This document shows positions 10,657 through 18,666 of a DNA stretch of 64,000 nucleotides, in pieces. This stretch comes from an uncultured Oxalobacter sp. Lineage in GTDB: Bacteria; Pseudomonadota; Gammaproteobacteria; Burkholderiales; Burkholderiaceae_D. Position 1 is the stretch's first letter. Every line of letters starts with the position of its first letter. The stretch is from positions 294,355 to 358,354 of the forward strand of contig CAKQWF010000002.1 in NCBI GenBank assembly GCA_934277985.1, read 5' to 3'. Position numbers and translations under genes: made by a program. The notes beneath the pieces were generated by a model. It was not told where the DNA came from, searched no databases, and saw only the letters and a list, made by a program, of their open reading frames with translations.

Positions 10657-11229
10657 TTATTGTTCACACTGGCTCGGGTTTGCCTGAATGGTGGCGAGTT
10701 CGGCGCCCTCTTGGTCCTTGTAGCGGTGGATGATATTGACGTTGTGAGACAGGAACAGGGGAGTTTTGGTGTCGTGGCACAGGTCGGCGATGGCGCGTTG
10801 TTCCAGTGGTGCCTGTCCAGCTTTGCGGAATCGCTTGAGGTCGGTGACGGTGTAGTCGTAGGTCAGGAGACGGTCTCCGGCCGTGATGTGTTCCAGTGTG
10901 GTGTTGCCATCGATTTTCAGGGGGGTGTTCCGGTTGCGGCTGGTGGCGAATTTGTCGAGTTCGACGCTGATTTCTACCGTATATGGCGGTGTGTTGAAGT
11001 GGGTAATGAAGTTGATGATGTCGTCGGCGTAGTGAAAGATGATGATGGCCACGATGCCATATAACAGACGGAGAATGAACGGACGTTTTTTCATGAGGGA
11101 TGTCTTGTTCATCAGTTCGTTTATCAGTACCAGTACTTCAGGAGTGATATTACAGGGTATGTTATTGCTGAACTTGATATTTCGTCTGGAATGCCTGTTT
11201 TCCGATGGTTCCGGTATCTGGTTTTCCAT
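10657..11229 (-). CDS. Hypothetical protein with one membrane segment
   Basis: No family is recognised. The 190-residue frame has a basic stretch (MKKRPFILR) and a hydrophobic segment (about 54-66, YGIVAIIIFHYADDIINFI), followed by ~110 polar residues that look like a folded exported or cytoplasmic domain (DRLLTYDYTVTDLKRF, DTKTPLFLSHNVNIIHRY). This suggests a type II single-pass membrane protein. The start is uncertain: 11229 has a GGAAA upstream, while internal ATGs at 11112 and 11094 would put the basic residues and membrane segment right at the N-terminus. It lies in the sparse region behind the decayed integrase and may be leftover cargo. Confidence 0.55.
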   Translation of the reverse strand: MENQIPEPSENRHSRRNIKFSNNIPCNITPEVLVLINELMNKTSLMKKRPFILRLLYGIVAIIIFHYADDIINFITHFNTPPYTVEISVELDKFATSRNRNTPLKIDGNTTLEHITAGDRLLTYDYTVTDLKRFRKAGQAPLEQRAIADLCHDTKTPLFLSHNVNIIHRYKDQEGAELATIQANPSQCEQ

Positions 11230-12141
11230 TTGATTTTCCGGATTCCATACCAGACTGCAACTTTATACGCAGGCGGATGAAACGGCAAATGGATTGTGGA
11301 TGTTCGGTATTTGTGCCGTGTTGCAGGACGGTGTGTACACAGGCAGGGATGGTGCAGGTGTATCGCTGGTGGTAGATATGTCGATAGATGGCAAGGATGA
11401 ATGTCGCGAAGAGGGTTGTTGGGGGGGCGAAGCGTTCCGGAATCTGTGACGCAACCTGTCGGAAATAACAAATCATAATAAAGCGAACAATATGCCCAAA
11501 AGGCATGCAATCTGTTGAAACCTGCGCCAATCAATGCTTGAGAGGCTTTCTCCACAAGGTTATCCACAGGTTTGCGTGGATAACGGAAAAGTCAAGAGGC
11601 GAGGGATAAAACGTTGGAAAATGCACACGAATGGTGCGCTTGACAGTAAAAACGGAATGGATTAAGGGATGGGATGATCTGCGCAATCTGTAATCATTTT
11701 ATGCAAGTATTTGATTTGTTTGTTTAAAAATGGGTTGTTCCTTGACTTGTCCACAGAAATTGTGAAGAAATTAAAAGATGGCAATTGGACAGAAAAAGGA
11801 TGCCGGTATGTCATGATGTGGTCATAAAAACAGAAATTTTTGTGGAAAGTCAATGTAATAGCGGGGAGTTTTCCACTGATGGAAGAAATATGGCCGGCAA
11901 GTCGTGAACGATGTTGTTTCGTTCCGGACGTGGAAAACAGGCATGCGAAAACAGGGATAACAGGGAGAGGGGACGTGGTGTAGTGACTAGGTCGGCAGGC
12001 GATAGTGGTGGGGTGCTACCTGTGTTCGGGATGGTGATGTCAGTGAGTGAGTAAAGAATCGTTTCCCCGGTTCAGTTTTCTGTGATACTTTTTCGGGTGG
12101 GCTAGTCGTTTCGGAATGGATGTCATCAGACGGGAGGAGAG
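11230..12141. other. Gene-poor 0.9-kb region with DnaA-box-like sites
   Basis: I see no convincing coding frame here: the open frames on the minus strand between 11124 and 11567 have atypical composition and no family resemblance. The segment contains a perfect DnaA box TTATCCACA at 11560-11568, an inverted near-match CGTGGATAA at 11575-11583 and a weaker match TTGTCCACA at 11747-11755, next to an AT-rich stretch (about 11690-11860). It probably belongs to the remains of the element behind tRNA-Arg. Confidence 0.5.
11560..11583. promoter_or_regulatory. Inverted pair of DnaA-box-like sequences
   Basis: TTATCCACA (11560-11568) matches the DnaA-box consensus exactly. CGTGGATAA (11575-11583) is the reverse-oriented box with one mismatch. 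The spacing is 6 bp. Whether DnaA binds here is unknown. Confidence 0.45.
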
Positions 12142-12684
12142 ATGATTGTCGAGGAGCGATGCGGGGAGTTTGTCAATGTGTATGTGGACGGATTCGTTTT
12201 TACGGCCGATACCGGAAAACGGGGTTGGGGATTCGGTGATGGTGACGACAGCAGCGAACGCGTGGAGCGTGAAGCATCGGCGCGTGGCATGACGAAGGAT
12301 GCATTTATCGCCGCTTATACAGGCATTTGCAATGCCGCAGCAGGCTGGGATGATCCACGTTGGACGTACCGTTACCATATTGCGGCGATGAACAGCCAGG
12401 GTACATTGATGCAGGAAGAAATCATGGATCGTGTGGAGCAGGCGATTGAGCGCAACAAGGTATCGCAGGACCGGGATCAGTGTCGTGAAATGCTCAAACG
12501 CTATGCCTCGATGGGCATGATCCGCCAGTTCGGACTGTGTATCATGAAATACATTTCCGATCGTGAGGATGGCAATCGCAGCCGGATCGTTTACCGGATG
12601 GAGGAGTTGTCGCCTTCCGAATTGTCGGCACTGGTTCCGGAAAAGGTGCTCAATAGCGCGATTCATCGTTCAGGCGCGGTGTAA
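12142..12684 (+). CDS. Hypothetical cytoplasmic protein
   Basis: No family is recognised. The 180-residue protein is acidic, has no signal or membrane segment, and has codon use like the core genes. Its middle is helix-rich (MQEEIMDRVEQAIERNKV, then DQCREMLKRYASMGMIRQF). The ATG follows a strong GGGAGGAGAG. The antisense frame (12040-12666) is also open, but its protein is rich in His/Arg/Ile in the manner of shadow frames, so the plus strand is preferred. It stands alone, convergent with the methyltransferase gene. Confidence 0.7.
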   Translation: MIVEERCGEFVNVYVDGFVFTADTGKRGWGFGDGDDSSERVEREASARGMTKDAFIAAYTGICNAAAGWDDPRWTYRYHIAAMNSQGTLMQEEIMDRVEQAIERNKVSQDRDQCREMLKRYASMGMIRQFGLCIMKYISDREDGNRSRIVYRMEELSPSELSALVPEKVLNSAIHRSGAV

Positions 12685-12851
12685 TCCCCTATACAACCGG
12701 GAGGAGTATGGTTACTGGTATATGGTGTTTTACCGGTAGTGTGGAAATCGTTATGCGTGAATCGTCGTTTTGCCGGACTGTATCCGGCAAATGCAATGCG
12801 ATGATCGCGCTGGCCGGACAAACGGCCGGTTGCAGCGGCCAGCTGGCATGG

Positions 12852-13472
12852 TTATTCGGGATCGGGGATGGATGCCGCCTTGCGTTTTTCCGCTTCGGTA
12901 ATCGTCCAGAGGTAAACGGTTTTGGTGCCGACTTGTTCGATTTTTTCGGCCGGCCATTCCGGTCCCATGTCCGATTCGTTGGAAACGACTTTTGAACCGA
13001 CCTTGAGTTGTTTCCAGAGGATGGGACGCAATTCATAGTTGATGGTTTGCGGCAAATAAAGTGCTACGACTGTCGCGTCTGAAAAATCCACCTTGTAGAA
13101 ATTGCCAAGCCGGAACTGGACGAGATGTTCCACTTTCGCGGCTTTTGCATTGGCATTGGCTTCCTCGATGCGTTTCGGGTTCAGATCGATGCCGACACCG
13201 CGTGCGCCGTAATCCCTTGCGGCGGCGATTACGATACGGCCATCGCCGCATCCCAGATCGTAAACGAGATCGTTTTCGTTGATTTCCGCTAGTTTGAGCA
13301 TACCGTCCACGGTTTCCGGCCATGTCGTGATGAAGCCTGCGTCGAGTTCGGGTCCCATCATTTCGTCAAGGCCGAACTGGGATTTGGCACAGATGACGAC
13401 GAAAACCGGTGTGAGCAGTGCGACGAGGATAAAGGCTGCAAAAGTGAGGCGGGTTTTTTTCTTTGAATTCAT
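12852..13472 (-). CDS. Membrane-anchored class I SAM methyltransferase
   Basis: From ATG 13472 the protein has 206 residues. It has a basic start and one hydrophobic segment (residues ~9-25, FAAFILVALLTPVFVVI), then a Rossmann methyltransferase domain with motif I VYDLGCGDGRIVIAAA and the acidic VGIDLNPKRIEEA. Motif IV-like FSDATVVALYLPQTIN lacks an N/DPPY, so the substrate is not a DNA base by this criterion. It belongs to the DOT1-like/SAM-dependent family often annotated only generally; the substrate is unknown. It begins 13 bp after the permease stop on the same strand, so the two probably form an operon. Confidence 0.85.
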   Translation of the reverse strand: MNSKKKTRLTFAAFILVALLTPVFVVICAKSQFGLDEMMGPELDAGFITTWPETVDGMLKLAEINENDLVYDLGCGDGRIVIAAARDYGARGVGIDLNPKRIEEANANAKAAKVEHLVQFRLGNFYKVDFSDATVVALYLPQTINYELRPILWKQLKVGSKVVSNESDMGPEWPAEKIEQVGTKTVYLWTITEAEKRKAASIPDPE

Positions 13473-13485
13473 GAAAAAGTCTCTG

Positions 13486-14931
13486 TCAGGTATCGGCAGG
13501 TGTTTCGGTCTGATTTTTGTCAGTATCCATCCGGTTGATGATCCACAGGAAAACCAGTCCCGGCAAGAGGACGGCGACGCCGATCCATGCGGCATTGATT
13601 CCGCCGAGCGACTGGTCGTACACATAGGACAGGCTAGACCATAACATATAGCAGCACGTCAGACAAAAAATCAGGGGCAGTACCGGATAGAAAGGTACCC
13701 TGAAAGGTCTTGGGGTGTGTGGATCGCGCATTCGGAGTACGAAAAGGGAAATGCCGGAAAGCAGGAAAAACAGCCAGAATACCGGTGCGGTGAATTCGAC
13801 CATCGATTTGAATCCGCTGCCGATCAGGGTACCCAGTATGACCAGCGCCAGAGAAGCCAGACATTGTATATACAGAGCGTTGACCGGGGTGTCGCGTCGT
13901 GCGTCCCAGACACCGAGTTTGCGCAGGACATGCCAGTCGCGGCCCATTGCGTAACTTGTCCGTGCACCGACGATGATGGTGGCGTTGATGGAAGTCAGTG
14001 TGGAGATGGCGACCATCAGGGAAATGATTTTGCGTGCGGTGTCGCCAAAAGCCATTTGCATCAGGTCGGCTGCGATGGCAGCAGAGGCCGCCATGCCGGC
14101 AAATCCCAGTCCCTGCCAGTATGCCCATGTCACCAGCAGATACAGTGCGGTGATGATGGCGATGGAAAAAACAAGTGCCCTGACCATGTTGCGATGGCCG
14201 TCACGGATTTCGGCGCTGATATAGGCCGCTTCGTTCCAGCCGCCGAAAGTCAGCAGGACGAATACCATCGCCAGTCCGAAATTCGCGGAAAAAAACGGCG
14301 AAGTGCCGGATGGTTCGACAGGTGGTGCGGGCGCCGCAGGTGCGGATATACCGGATGCAAGCAGGTAAACCGCCGTTCCCACGATCATGACAAGGCACAA
14401 TATCTGAAGCCCGGTGAAGATGGACTGGGTCGTCATGCCCGTTCGGATATTGCGGATATTGAGCCATGAGAGGACGAGAATGACGGCGATGGCATACAGA
14501 AACGGGCCGGAAACGATACCGGCGATATCCAGCGGAACGATACGGTTCATGTAGTCGCCGAATACGAAAGCGAGCAGTGCGATGGAACCGGTGGTGATGA
14601 CCGACAGGCGGGCCCAGCCGAACAGGAAGGAAACCGAACGTCCGTAGGCTTTTTGCAGAAAGTGGTAATCGCCGCCAGCGTCGGGATAGGCGCAGGCGAG
14701 TTCGGCGTAACACAGCGCGCCGACCAGTGAAACAAGGCCGCCCAGTATCCAGGCGGAAAACATCGCACCCGTTTCACCGGTCAGGTTGGCGACGACGGCA
14801 GGGGTCTTGAAAATGCCGGCGCCGATGACCAGTCCCACGATCAGGGTAACGGCTTGGTGCAGGCGTAAAATCCGGCGCGGTTTGCCAGCTTCGTTCGATG
14901 CCGTAGGTCTATTGTCTGACGCTGGGGACAT
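13486..14931 (-). CDS. APC-family amino acid permease
   Basis: The 481-residue integral membrane protein has about 12 hydrophobic segments. TM1 contains the unwound substrate-binding signature VGLVIGAGIFKTPAVVA typical of the APC superfamily, followed by GGLVSLVGALCYAELACAYP. The glutamate-rich LAT/CAT type of family is plausible, but the transported amino acid cannot be read from sequence. It forms a probable two-gene operon with the downstream anchored methyltransferase. No regulatory site is evident in the gap above it. Confidence 0.9.
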   Translation of the reverse strand: MSPASDNRPTASNEAGKPRRILRLHQAVTLIVGLVIGAGIFKTPAVVANLTGETGAMFSAWILGGLVSLVGALCYAELACAYPDAGGDYHFLQKAYGRSVSFLFGWARLSVITTGSIALLAFVFGDYMNRIVPLDIAGIVSGPFLYAIAVILVLSWLNIRNIRTGMTTQSIFTGLQILCLVMIVGTAVYLLASGISAPAAPAPPVEPSGTSPFFSANFGLAMVFVLLTFGGWNEAAYISAEIRDGHRNMVRALVFSIAIITALYLLVTWAYWQGLGFAGMAASAAIAADLMQMAFGDTARKIISLMVAISTLTSINATIIVGARTSYAMGRDWHVLRKLGVWDARRDTPVNALYIQCLASLALVILGTLIGSGFKSMVEFTAPVFWLFFLLSGISLFVLRMRDPHTPRPFRVPFYPVLPLIFCLTCCYMLWSSLSYVYDQSLGGINAAWIGVAVLLPGLVFLWIINRMDTDKNQTETPADT

Positions 14932-15270
14932 GGGTTCCTGGTTTCCGATTATGACTGGCAGGCATTATTGTAGAGAAACACTGTGTGTTCACAAAGTGTC
15001 TGGCTGGTATGAAATCAGAAAAGGGCCGGATGGCATTGCCCATGCATGGAAAAAACGGGCGAGGATGGCAAGCCGATGAGAAAGGTTCGTTTTATCGGGC
15101 AGGCGGGGCAGATATAGCGGAGAGCCTGTGTAGAAAGGGATGAGAGAGCGGACGGGACAGATGGTAGAGTGTATCTTTTTCCCGGCAGGATACATTTTGC
15201 CGTGTGACGTCTTTGGCGGAAAACTGCCCGGATCGTGCAGGATACGCCACGGGCAGCATTTCATATGGCG
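14932..15270. other. Intergenic stretch without a supported gene
   Basis: Open frames on the minus strand (14989-15343) have no recognisable motifs and atypical composition, so they are not called. The stretch holds the permease promoter region at its left end and the 3' flank of the DUF1540 gene at its right end. I see no RNA gene or repeat. Confidence 0.5.
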
Positions 15271-15579
15271 TTAGCGATGAAGATATGTCTGGCAATGTGC
15301 CTGATTTTTGCTGTAAGCGAGTGTGACTTCGTCGGCCATGCATTCATAATCTTCGTTGAACCGGCAGTCGGAGACCTTGCAGGCGCCTACGCCTGAGGTA
15401 CGTCCTGTCGATTTGGCGTGTTCCGATGTATCGGCTATGGCGAAAAAGGTGTCGCATCCTGGGGCTTCAGGATTGCCGACAGTGATGGCGCGCGCATGGC
15501 AACCGGAATCGCGGTTGAAACCGCAGGATTTCGCAGTGCAGTGTTTGACTTCGGGCATGATGATCTGGATATGTTTCAT
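15271..15579 (-). CDS. Protein with two DUF1540 cysteine motifs
   Basis: The 102-residue protein (from ATG 15579) contains two copies of the DUF1540 pattern. The first is VKHCTAKSCGFNRDSGCHA near residue 10; the second is GACKVSDCRFNEDYECMA near residue 65. Each has three spaced Cys residues and a downstream Cys (GCDTFF; AHCQTY), so each repeat probably binds a metal. Function is unknown for the family, which is common in anaerobes and clostridia. The NADPH-FMN reductase gene ends-to-starts 33 bp upstream on the same strand, suggesting a two-gene unit with a redox or metal theme. A longer start at 15600 is possible but has no clear ribosome site. Confidence 0.85.
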   Translation of the reverse strand: MKHIQIIMPEVKHCTAKSCGFNRDSGCHARAITVGNPEAPGCDTFFAIADTSEHAKSTGRTSGVGACKVSDCRFNEDYECMADEVTLAYSKNQAHCQTYLHR

Positions 15580-15612
15580 GATGTTCTCCGGTAAAGACAA
15601 GGTTTCGGGAAT

Positions 15613-16176
15613 TCAGTCGTTTTGACGCAACGGCTTGAGGGCAGTTCCCCATGCGACGATTTGATCCAGCATGGTGTTGACCGTTTTTTCATGACGCGGA
15701 TCGGGTTTGAAAACGGACATTTTTTCAAAATCCGTGAACAGGGAAAGCGTGACCTGGGTACGGACATCCGCGATCATGAGCGCACCCATGATATGGCGCA
15801 ATTCCTGTACGGCGCGCACGCCGCCCATGGCGCCGTAACTGACGAATCCGGCAGATTTGTTGTTCCATTCGTGAAAGAGGTAATCGAGCGCGTTTTTGAG
15901 TGCAGCTGGCGGTGCATGGTTGTATTCCGGTGTGACGAATACGAAACCGTCGAAAGATGCGATCTTTTCGGACCATGCGCGTGTATGGGCATGGCAGTAC
16001 TGGCCGGACGAAGCCGGTTGCGGTTCATCGAGCAGGGGAAGATGGTAATCCCGGATATCGACCAGTTCAGCATCGGTGTGTCTGTGTTGCCGCGCGATGT
16101 CGAAAATCCATTTGGCGACCGCTTCACCGTTTCGGTGTGGGCGGGTACTGCCGATGATGATAGCCAGCCTGAACAT
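15613..16176 (-). CDS. NAD(P)H-dependent FMN reductase family protein
   Basis: The 187-residue flavodoxin-like protein opens with the FMN-phosphate loop IIGSTRPHRNGEAVAKWI and has the second signature PEYNHAPPAALKNALDYL (residues ~82-99) and SYGAMGGVRAVQELR, as in the YieF/chromate and azo-reductase group. It probably reduces FMN or quinone/azo substrates with NAD(P)H; the physiological substrate is not visible. It is divergent from the secreted hydrolase gene across ~170 bp and followed by the DUF1540 gene. Confidence 0.9.
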   Translation of the reverse strand: MFRLAIIIGSTRPHRNGEAVAKWIFDIARQHRHTDAELVDIRDYHLPLLDEPQPASSGQYCHAHTRAWSEKIASFDGFVFVTPEYNHAPPAALKNALDYLFHEWNNKSAGFVSYGAMGGVRAVQELRHIMGALMIADVRTQVTLSLFTDFEKMSVFKPDPRHEKTVNTMLDQIVAWGTALKPLRQND

Positions 16177-16344
16177 GGTGTGCCTTTCTTTTCATGAAGA
16201 AAAAAGCGGGTTGACGATGAAGACAGCATCAGATTACGTTTTTTTTGCCGGCAGGGTTTTCTGTTTGCGCAAACACGGGCCGAATTGCCGGATAATAAAT
16301 GCTGATCAATACAATCAAAGCCATCTTTATCAGGGAGAGTGACT

Positions 16345-17496
16345 ATGCAGGAAAAATGGATACCCGGTTGCCGGAAACTGGCGCTTGGGCTGATCATCGC
16401 ATCGCTGGGTGTGTGTCCGCTCGCCATGGCGAAGAGTCCGGTACCAGTACCCGCAAAAACAGCCGCTTCCGCGACAGTACGGCCGGCTGGGTCAGGACAG
16501 GCCGCCGTGCAGACGACACCTGCGGGGCAGATGCCTGCAGGACAGGCAGCTGTACAGGCCGGCCAGGTAGCGGCGGACGGGACGGCAGTGCCGGAAATCG
16601 TGCAGCCGCAGATACCGGCGATGGTCGGAGTTCAGGTCCCGGGCTATTATCGGGTGAAGGTCGGCCAGTTCGAAGTGACGGCATTGTTCGACGGTACCCT
16701 GGATTTTCATTCGGAACTGTTGAAAAACATGGACAAGGCGGCAATCGACAAGGCGCTGTCGCACCACTATGGCCGCGCTACCGGTATCCAGTCGCCGATC
16801 AATGCCTATCTGGTACATACGGGTGATCACCTGGTCCTGATTGACGCAGGTGCCGGGAAACTGTTCAGCGAAGATCGTCAGGGGCGTATTCTCGCCAACC
16901 TGAAAGCCGCAGGATATCAGCCAGAACAGGTCGATATCGTCATCATGACCCATTTGCACGGTGATCATACCGGCGGGCTGAGCGATATGGAAGGACGGGC
17001 CGTTTTTCCCAATGCCACGGTGTATGCCAACCGGATGGAAAACGAATACTGGCTTTCCGAGCAGCAGGCTGCCGCGGCGCCTGTCGAACGCCAGATTTTC
17101 TTCAAAATGGCGCGCGAATCGGCTGTGCCTTATCTGATGACGGAAAAATGGAAAGCGATAGAAGGTGGTGCGGAAATCGTGCCGGGCATCCGTGCTGTTG
17201 CCGCTTACGGGCATACACCGGGCCATACCGCGTTTGAAATCACGTCAGACGGCCAGTCGCTTCTGGTCTGGGGGGATATCGTCCACAGTCATGTCATCCA
17301 GTTCAGCCATCCGGAAGTCGCGATCGAATACGATTCTGATGCAGTTGCTGCGGTCAGGACACGGCAGGCCTTGCTCAAGGATGTCGCTGCGAAACGGGAA
17401 ATGGTTGCCGGGATGCACTTGCCATTCCCCGGACTTGGGTATGTGGTTGCGGAGGGCGATGGAAAATATACCTGGATTCCGGTGGAATATCAGTAA
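16345..17496 (+). CDS. Secreted metallo-beta-lactamase-fold hydrolase
   Basis: From ATG 16345, behind AGGGAGAG, the protein has 383 residues with a signal peptide (hydrophobic LALGLIIASLGVCPLAMA). A low-complexity Ala/Gln/Gly/Pro linker (about 30-90) follows. The MBL domain has HLHGDHTGG with metal-ligand residues H203, H205, D207 and H208. Further ligands lie in GHTPGHTAFEI, VWGDIVHS and GMHLPFPG. The layout is closest to periplasmic lactonase- or quorum-quenching-like MBL proteins, but the substrate cannot be assigned. The upstream in-frame GTG at 16339 is less likely as start. Confidence 0.88.
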   Translation: MQEKWIPGCRKLALGLIIASLGVCPLAMAKSPVPVPAKTAASATVRPAGSGQAAVQTTPAGQMPAGQAAVQAGQVAADGTAVPEIVQPQIPAMVGVQVPGYYRVKVGQFEVTALFDGTLDFHSELLKNMDKAAIDKALSHHYGRATGIQSPINAYLVHTGDHLVLIDAGAGKLFSEDRQGRILANLKAAGYQPEQVDIVIMTHLHGDHTGGLSDMEGRAVFPNATVYANRMENEYWLSEQQAAAAPVERQIFFKMARESAVPYLMTEKWKAIEGGAEIVPGIRAVAAYGHTPGHTAFEITSDGQSLLVWGDIVHSHVIQFSHPEVAIEYDSDAVAAVRTRQALLKDVAAKREMVAGMHLPFPGLGYVVAEGDGKYTWIPVEYQ

Positions 17497-17529
17497 ACCG
17501 GGTGGGGCTGGCCGGCAGGTAGTGGCCGG

Positions 17530-18666
17530 TCAGCTGCCTTGTACGATGGATTTCCTGAAACGCCCCAGTGCGATGAAAAAGAATACCAGCCCGATCACGA
17601 CAATCGCCAGAAAATCGGGCCAGACGATACTGAAATCGGCACCCCGATACAGAATGGCTTTCGCCAGCCGGACGAAATAGGTCGTCGGAGCCAGTTTCAT
17701 GACGTTTTGTACCCATACCGGCATACTTTCCTGAGGAGTCGCGCCGCCCGAGAGCATTTGCAACGGAATGATCGTCAGGAAGATCAGCAATCCCAGTTGC
17801 GGCATCGAGCGTGCGATCGTTCCCAGAAAAATCCCGATAGAGGCTGCCGAGAACAGATAGACGACTGATGCGGCAATGAACAGGGTGATGGAGCCGGCGA
17901 TCGGTACCTGCAAGGCGAACTTGACGATGAAAATCAGTGCGAATGTTGCCGCCAGCAGTACCGCGAAACCGTTGGCCCAGATTTTTGAAAGCATGATTTC
18001 CGTCGGACCCAGCGGCATCGCCAGCAAATGCTCCAGCGTACCGTGTTCCCGTTCGCGGATGTAGGCAGCTCCCACCAGAATGATGGTCAACATGTTGATA
18101 TTGTTGATGATTTCCATCACGCCTCCGAACCAGAAACCTGTCATGTTCGGATTGAAACGGACATGTGTGACCAGCCGGATGGGATCGGTCGTGGTATCGG
18201 TCGAACGGTTGAAATATTCGTTGATCTCGTTGTTGAAAATGGTTTCGATGTAGCAGGAACCGATAAACGCCTGGCTCATCACGTTGGCGTCGATATTGAG
18301 CTGGACATTGGGACTGCGGCCGGCTTGAAGGTCGCGCTGAAAACCGGGCGGGATGAGGATCGAGAAGGAATAATAGCCTTTGTCGAGTGCTTCGTTGGCC
18401 TGACTCATCTCGATCATATCCGGTTTTTTGAAGTATGGCGGTGTCAGGGCGTTCGATATCCTGTGCGAGAGCTGGGACTGGTCCTGATCGACGATAGCTA
18501 CCGGGGCGTTATGGATTTCCTGTGAAACCCCTTTGGCAGCGCTGTAAATACCGGCCGTGAATGCCCAGACGATCAACAGGAGCAGTGCCTTGTCCGCCCA
18601 CAGGCTATACAGTTCTTTCAGACCAAGGCGGTAGATATTGCTGAGGTGGATTTTGAACGATGACAT
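17530..18666 (-). CDS. ABC-2 type transporter permease (YhhJ-like)
   Basis: The 378-residue protein has an N-terminal membrane segment (about 25-45), a periplasmic ~130-residue domain and five C-terminal membrane segments. The ABC-2 signature lies around YIREREHGTLEHLLAMPLGPTEIMLSK. This is the YhhJ/YbhR type of permease. Its start codon follows the rbbA stop directly (TGAATG), so the two are translationally coupled. With rbbA and the HlyD gene it forms one exporter operon. It could move lipids, drugs or peptides out of the cytoplasm; the substrate is unknown. Confidence 0.92.
   Translation of the reverse strand: MSSFKIHLSNIYRLGLKELYSLWADKALLLLIVWAFTAGIYSAAKGVSQEIHNAPVAIVDQDQSQLSHRISNALTPPYFKKPDMIEMSQANEALDKGYYSFSILIPPGFQRDLQAGRSPNVQLNIDANVMSQAFIGSCYIETIFNNEINEYFNRSTDTTTDPIRLVTHVRFNPNMTGFWFGGVMEIINNINMLTIILVGAAYIREREHGTLEHLLAMPLGPTEIMLSKIWANGFAVLLAATFALIFIVKFALQVPIAGSITLFIAASVVYLFSAASIGIFLGTIARSMPQLGLLIFLTIIPLQMLSGGATPQESMPVWVQNVMKLAPTTYFVRLAKAILYRGADFSIVWPDFLAIVVIGLVFFFIALGRFRKSIVQGS

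Noticed and set aside
11124..11567. 147-codon minus-strand frame starting inside a DnaA box
   Set aside because: GTG start without a ribosome site, atypical composition, overlaps the other hypothetical gene's start.
11953..11965. AGGGATAACAGGG, the core of the I-SceI homing site
   Set aside because: Thirteen contiguous matches but the flanks differ and no homing endonuclease or intron is present; coincidence is likely.
12040..12666. 208-codon minus-strand frame
   Set aside because: Opposite the better-supported 12142-12684 gene, which has a strong ribosome site and core-like codon use.
12771..12789. TGCCGGA/TCCGGCA hairpin between convergent genes as terminator
   Set aside because: Neither strand has a T-run after the stem, so termination is not supported.
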